In this document: one piece after another, positions 60,457 through 64,000 of the stretch
How the letters are laid out: every line of letters starts with the position of its first letter
How positions within the stretch are numbered: the first letter of the stretch is position 1
NCBI GenBank assembly: GCA_020851565.1
Contig: JADZCN010000127.1
Location: forward strand, 1-64,000
Reading direction: 5' to 3'
Source: Acidobacteriota bacterium
GTDB lineage: Bacteria > Acidobacteriota > Vicinamibacteria > Vicinamibacterales > UBA2999
Length of the DNA stretch: 64,000 nucleotides
Position numbers and translations under genes: made by a program
Notes under the pieces: model-generated
What the model was told of the DNA's origin: nothing
Databases searched by the model: none
Seen by the model: only the letters and a program-made list of their open reading frames with translations

Positions 60457-61857
60457 ATGTCTCGGCTCCTGTCCCTATCGATCGTCATCGCTCTCGCGTT
60501 CTCCACGGCCAGCGCCAGTGGCCAGACTCCGTCCCTGGCGGCGTTCAGCAGCGAGCTGCAGGGCCTGGTCCAGAAGGTCGGGCCGAGCGTGGTGCAGATC
60601 AACGTCTCGGGCTACGCCCTGGCCGACGCTGCGGGGTCCAGCACCGCCGATACGCTGCTCGAACGCCAGCGGAGCACGGGGTCGGGCCTCATCGTCGACG
60701 CCGGCGGCTTCATCGTCACCAACTTCCACGTGGTGTCCGGTGCCCGTCGCGTGCAGGTCGTCCTGCCGCCCGTCGATGGCACCCGCGCCGACAGCTCGAT
60801 CGTCCGGCCCCGCGGCCGCACGCTGGACGCCACCATCGTCGGCGTGGACGAGGAAACGGACCTCGCCGTCCTGAAGGTGAACGCCACGGGCCTGCCAGCC
60901 GCTACGTTCGGCGACTCTGATCTCCTGCGGGCCGGGCAAATCGTCTGCGCCTTCGGCAGCCCGCTCGGCCTCGAGAACTCGATGACGATGGGGGTGGTGA
61001 GCGCGGTGGGGCGGCAGCTGGCCGCGGACGATCCGATGGTGTACATCCAGACCGACGCGCCGATCAATCCCGGCAACAGCGGAGGCGCGCTCGTCGACGT
61101 GCAGGGACGCGTCGTCGGCATCAACACGCTCATCCTGTCGCAGGGCGGCGGCAACGAGGGGCTGGGCTTTGCGGCGCCCAGCAACATCGTGCGCGCCGTG
61201 TTCGAGCAGATCCGGCAATGGGGCCGCGTGAAGCGCGGCACCATCGGCGTGGCTGCCCAGACCATCACGCCGACGCTCGCGGAGGCACTGAAGCTGCCAC
61301 GGGACTCGGGCGTGATTCTCGCGGACGTCTTCCCCGAGGAGCCCGGCGCTGCCGCGGGCCTGCGCGTGGGCGACATCGTGTCCACGCTGGACGGCAAGCC
61401 CATGGAGAACGGGCGCCAGTTCGACGTGAACCTCTACCGGCGCGCCGCCGGCGACACCGCGGTGCTCGAGGTGCTGCGCGGAGCGAAGCTCATGAAGGTG
61501 CCCGTGGCCATCGCCGAGCGCGAGGGCGACCCGACGAAGTTCTCGGACCTGGTAACGCCGGAGCGCAACCTGGTGGAGCGCCTCGGCATCCTCGGCCTGG
61601 ACGTCGACGCGATGCTGGCGGGCGCGGTGGGCGGCGTGCGCGGCGCGGGCGGCGTCCTCGTGGCGGCGCGGGCGCTCAACACCGGCGCCGAGTACGGGCT
61701 CGAGGTGGCCGACGTCATCCTCTCGGTGAACGGCACGCCTGTGAAGAGCCTGGCCGACCTGCGCAGCCTCGTGGGCCGCCTGCCGGCCAACGCCGCGTGC
61801 GCGCTGCAGGTGCAGCGCGAGGGCCAACTGCTGTTCCTGTCGTTCGAGATCGAGTAG
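60457..61857 (+). CDS. Trypsin-like serine protease with two PDZ domains (DegP/HtrA family)
   Basis: The protein has 466 residues with a signal peptide (LLSLSIVIALAFSTASASGQ), so it acts in the periplasm as a protease and possibly chaperone. The catalytic triad is visible: VTNFHVVSGA (His), ETDLAVLKV (Asp), PINPGNSGGALVD (Ser). PDZ1 is at about 270-345 (GVILADVFPEEPGAAAGLRVGD), and PDZ2 at about 380-460 (GGVLVAARALNTGAEYGLEVADVILSVNG). The ATG at 60457 has no clear ribosome site. Confidence 0.93.
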   Translation: MSRLLSLSIVIALAFSTASASGQTPSLAAFSSELQGLVQKVGPSVVQINVSGYALADAAGSSTADTLLERQRSTGSGLIVDAGGFIVTNFHVVSGARRVQVVLPPVDGTRADSSIVRPRGRTLDATIVGVDEETDLAVLKVNATGLPAATFGDSDLLRAGQIVCAFGSPLGLENSMTMGVVSAVGRQLAADDPMVYIQTDAPINPGNSGGALVDVQGRVVGINTLILSQGGGNEGLGFAAPSNIVRAVFEQIRQWGRVKRGTIGVAAQTITPTLAEALKLPRDSGVILADVFPEEPGAAAGLRVGDIVSTLDGKPMENGRQFDVNLYRRAAGDTAVLEVLRGAKLMKVPVAIAEREGDPTKFSDLVTPERNLVERLGILGLDVDAMLAGAVGGVRGAGGVLVAARALNTGAEYGLEVADVILSVNGTPVKSLADLRSLVGRLPANAACALQVQREGQLLFLSFEIE

Positions 61858-61899
61858 GAACCCGCGGCGCCGATCTGCCCACGGTCACGGACGCACGGA

Positions 61900-61923
61900 G
61901 CGCCGGGGCCGAAGCCCCGGCGC
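61900..61923. terminator. GCGCCGGGGC-CGAA-GCCCCGGCGC hairpin between convergent genes
   Basis: Perfect 10-base arms with a CGAA loop lie in the 77-base gap between the DegP-like gene and the convergent large secreted protein gene. There is no T-run on either side, but the position suits a bidirectional terminator or mRNA end-protector. It belongs to the same hairpin family as 43511. Confidence 0.5.
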
Positions 61924-61934
61924 CCGTCGTTTCA

Positions 61935-64000
61935 CTACGGCGTGAACGTGAACGGCGTCACGTCCACCGAGCCGATCACGTTGAGCGTGCCCGACTGCGT
62001 GAGGAACGTGCGCAGCTGGTAGGCCCCGGCCGGGATCCCCACCATCGACACATTCAGCACGACGCCGGAGAACGCAAACGGTGTGAACCCGGTCGCGATG
62101 GGCACCTGCCCCGGCACCAGCGTATTGGCGCCCAGCGGCAGCAGCAGTGAGTAGCTGCCGGCCCCGCCGGGCAGATCGAACACGATGTAGGCATCAACGG
62201 GCCCGGGCCCCGCGATGGCCGGGTCCATGGTCACTGTCAGCTGAAGGTTCTGCCCGGTCGAGTACGCGGACTGGTTGAGCGTGCCCTGGAGCGGTTGCGG
62301 GGGAGGCGGCGCCTGGGTGAACTGCGCGGTGACCAGCTTGAACGCGTTCATCGTCATCGAACACGTGGCACCGGACGGCGCGTCGCACCCCACCCAGTTG
62401 CTGAAGCTGAACCCGGCCGCGGGCGTGGCGGTGAGGACGGCCACGGTGCCAGAGGGCAGGAACTCCTCGCAGTCGCCCGGACAGGCGATGTTGGGACCCG
62501 TGACCCCGCCGCTTCCCGTGATCGCCACAGTGAGCCGCAGGGCCGGTGCCGCGCAGGCGCGGCCGAAGAAGTCGAGGATGCCCCGGTTCACGTTCGGCTG
62601 CCCCGCGGGCGTGGCGGCGGCCGCGTCGTTGCCCTCGGGCCTCAGGTCGAAGTCGTTGTCGGCGAACACCTCGAAGATGGCCGTCTGGAAACCAGCGCCC
62701 GTGCCGATCAGCGCCGTCCGCCCCAGCTCGCTCAGGTTGACCTCGACGATCGAGCCCGCGGCGAGCGCGCCCGCCGAGTACCCGGTCACCACGCGACCGT
62801 TGGCCAGCAGGTCGGCCGAGGAATCCATCCAGCCGTAGTCGAATGTGAAGGCCCCCGAACCATCCGCCCGGCTGGGCTGGCCGACAATGCTCGCCGGCCC
62901 GGCGACCCAGCGCAGGTCGGCAGGACCCTCCTGAAGGTCGAAGGGCACGGCATTGTTGCCGATCGGATTCGCAGGGTTCAACGCCTGGTTCGAGTTCTCA
63001 TCCACGCCCGTGCCGTCATCGAACAACGTCACGGAGAAGCTGTTGCGAGAGGGCGTTCCGGTCGCGGCGAACCTCTGGACGTTGATCCAGCGGACCTTGA
63101 ACCGATTCACGCCGGCGAATCCAAGGGCCTGAACCGGGAAGGTCGCCACGTCGCCCGCGCGGGTGTTCGGGTTCCAGTCGCGCCACGCGGGGGCGATCTT
63201 CGGGGCGCCCGTCAGCATCTGATCCGTGGCGGCGCCACCCGACGGCCAGCTGGTGTCAGTTGCACTGAACGAGATGTTGCCGTTCGAGTTCAGGTAGAAC
63301 GCGTTCCACGGCGCCGTGCAGATGCCGCCGACGTTGGACCCGAAACTGTATTCGAAGCCGCCATTGAGCGCGCCGGGCAGGGTCGGGAACCCCCCACCGT
63401 CGGAGTCGTCGCCCCTGAACGGCGTGTTCTGGTCGTCCCCGCCCGCAACCTGGTGGCCGGGATCCAGGCTGTCGAAGAAGATCGGGCCCGTGCTCTCGTC
63501 ATCGCCTTGCGTGCGATTTGCCACCCCCAGCGTCAGACCCGCGCTGATGGGATTCGGCGCCAGGCGGTTGGTGTAGCGCAGGAAGCCGGTCGCCAGGCCC
63601 GCCAGGCCCGCCGGGGTCATCGAGACGCCGTCGCGCGGCGCCATGCTGAAGATGTGGTCGAAGCGATCCGAATCGCCGTCGCCCACGTTGCCCCCGCTCA
63701 ACGGCGGGTTCGGGAAGGTGTTCCCGCGCAGATCCACGTAGTCGGCGCGCCGATCGGCCGGGCTGCTGTCCGTGTACACCTGGATCTCGCCGAACGAGGG
63801 CGAGGGATCAAGGCCCACGGCGGCCGGCGTGCCGCCGGAGATGACGAACACCTCGCGCGCCTCGTTGACCGCAAGGCCAGAGTAGATGGTGTAGTCGATC
63901 TGGAAATCGGTCTTCAGCGTGTCGGACAGCGTGCCGAACACCGGGATGTTGGTGCCCCGCGGATCCGGCCCGCTCCCGAGGGCGAATGCCCGGAAGTTGT
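61935..64000 (-). CDS. Large secreted protein with Nidogen-like region and InlB-type repeat (5' end outside the window)
   Basis: The reading frame stays open to the window edge (…FALGSGPDPRG), so the true start lies beyond it; a GTG at 63941 is internal. Visible parts: a calcium-dependent or beta-rich region with DSD and DND motifs, a segment resembling a NIDO domain (NFSVTLFDDGTG-like residues around NSFSVTLFDDGTGVDENSN), and a divergent InlB B-repeat (SGTVAVLTATPAAGFSFSN, WVGCDAPSGATC, AFKLVTAQF). The C-terminal end is a beta domain (LNQSAYSTGQNLQLTVTM). Probably an extracellular or surface protein; its role is unknown. Its end faces the DegP-like gene. Confidence 0.75.
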   Translation of the reverse strand, partial: NFRAFALGSGPDPRGTNIPVFGTLSDTLKTDFQIDYTIYSGLAVNEAREVFVISGGTPAAVGLDPSPSFGEIQVYTDSSPADRRADYVDLRGNTFPNPPLSGGNVGDGDSDRFDHIFSMAPRDGVSMTPAGLAGLATGFLRYTNRLAPNPISAGLTLGVANRTQGDDESTGPIFFDSLDPGHQVAGGDDQNTPFRGDDSDGGGFPTLPGALNGGFEYSFGSNVGGICTAPWNAFYLNSNGNISFSATDTSWPSGGAATDQMLTGAPKIAPAWRDWNPNTRAGDVATFPVQALGFAGVNRFKVRWINVQRFAATGTPSRNSFSVTLFDDGTGVDENSNQALNPANPIGNNAVPFDLQEGPADLRWVAGPASIVGQPSRADGSGAFTFDYGWMDSSADLLANGRVVTGYSAGALAAGSIVEVNLSELGRTALIGTGAGFQTAIFEVFADNDFDLRPEGNDAAAATPAGQPNVNRGILDFFGRACAAPALRLTVAITGSGGVTGPNIACPGDCEEFLPSGTVAVLTATPAAGFSFSNWVGCDAPSGATCSMTMNAFKLVTAQFTQAPPPPQPLQGTLNQSAYSTGQNLQLTVTMDPAIAGPGPVDAYIVFDLPGGAGSYSLLLPLGANTLVPGQVPIATGFTPFAFSGVVLNVSMVGIPAGAYQLRTFLTQSGTLNVIGSVDVTPFTFTP

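Noticed and set aside
61900-61923. Classical intrinsic terminator
   Set aside because: The stem is perfect but lacks a T-run, and the same hairpin type occurs inside a coding region at 43511, so termination is only one option.

Overview
The window looks like chromosomal DNA of a high-GC, Gram-negative soil-type bacterium, most likely an acidobacterium of the Vicinamibacteria type. This placement is inference. It rests on the gene families present: an acidobacterial VWFA-related secreted protein, TonB-dependent receptors with an N-terminal carboxypeptidase-regulatory domain, a cyclophilin fused to HEAT repeats, a secreted DPP III and a DUF1015-SerA-SerC cluster. I see no rRNA, tRNA, CRISPR array, phage or insertion sequence. 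About 50 protein genes fill nearly the whole window, and no gene-free stretch exceeds about 230 bases. Layout: 1-6.1 kb (minus strand) holds a PDZ sensor histidine kinase, a receptor-like barrel and a secreted protein. 6.2-9.8 kb (plus) holds glgC, eno and gpmA. 10.4-13.9 kb (plus) is an overlapping trio of acyl-CoA mutase large subunit and two peptide-type ABC ATPases. 13.9-19.7 kb (minus) holds a LolD/MacB-type ATPase, acetyl-CoA synthetase, an ExeA-like ATPase, a small membrane protein and inositol-phosphate synthase. 19.8-27 kb is mixed and includes a TonB-like protein with an N-terminal HTH-like segment, a VWA protein and a BON protein. 27-32 kb has DNA polymerase I, a TPR-like protein and a poly(A) polymerase/CCA-type nucleotidyltransferase. 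32-36 kb is serC-serA-DUF1015. 36-48 kb is rich in secreted hydrolases (M23, M28, amidohydrolase, PAF-acetylhydrolase-like) plus a pseudokinase-PEGA protein and rmuC. 47.9-52 kb is a TonB-dependent receptor flanked by two small membrane proteins. 52-60.4 kb (minus) is a tightly packed run: beta-CASP nuclease, DPP III, HEAT-cyclophilin, aminotransferase and MalQ. The end has a DegP-like protease and a large secreted protein that runs off the window. Central carbon genes (glgC, malQ, eno, gpmA, acs, acyl-CoA mutase) point to a glycogen-storing heterotroph. The many secreted peptidases and TonB-linked proteins fit a polymer or peptide scavenger. Two features run through the whole window. First, many genes at the head of a transcript have a TANNNT -10-like box only 6-10 bases before the start codon and no Shine-Dalgarno sequence, which predicts leaderless or near-leaderless mRNAs. 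Second, intergenic gaps are filled with short tandem arrays (7-8 base units), often as inverted arms, and with conserved hairpins. Several of these run into coding sequence and supply signal peptides, tails, linkers or gene junctions.
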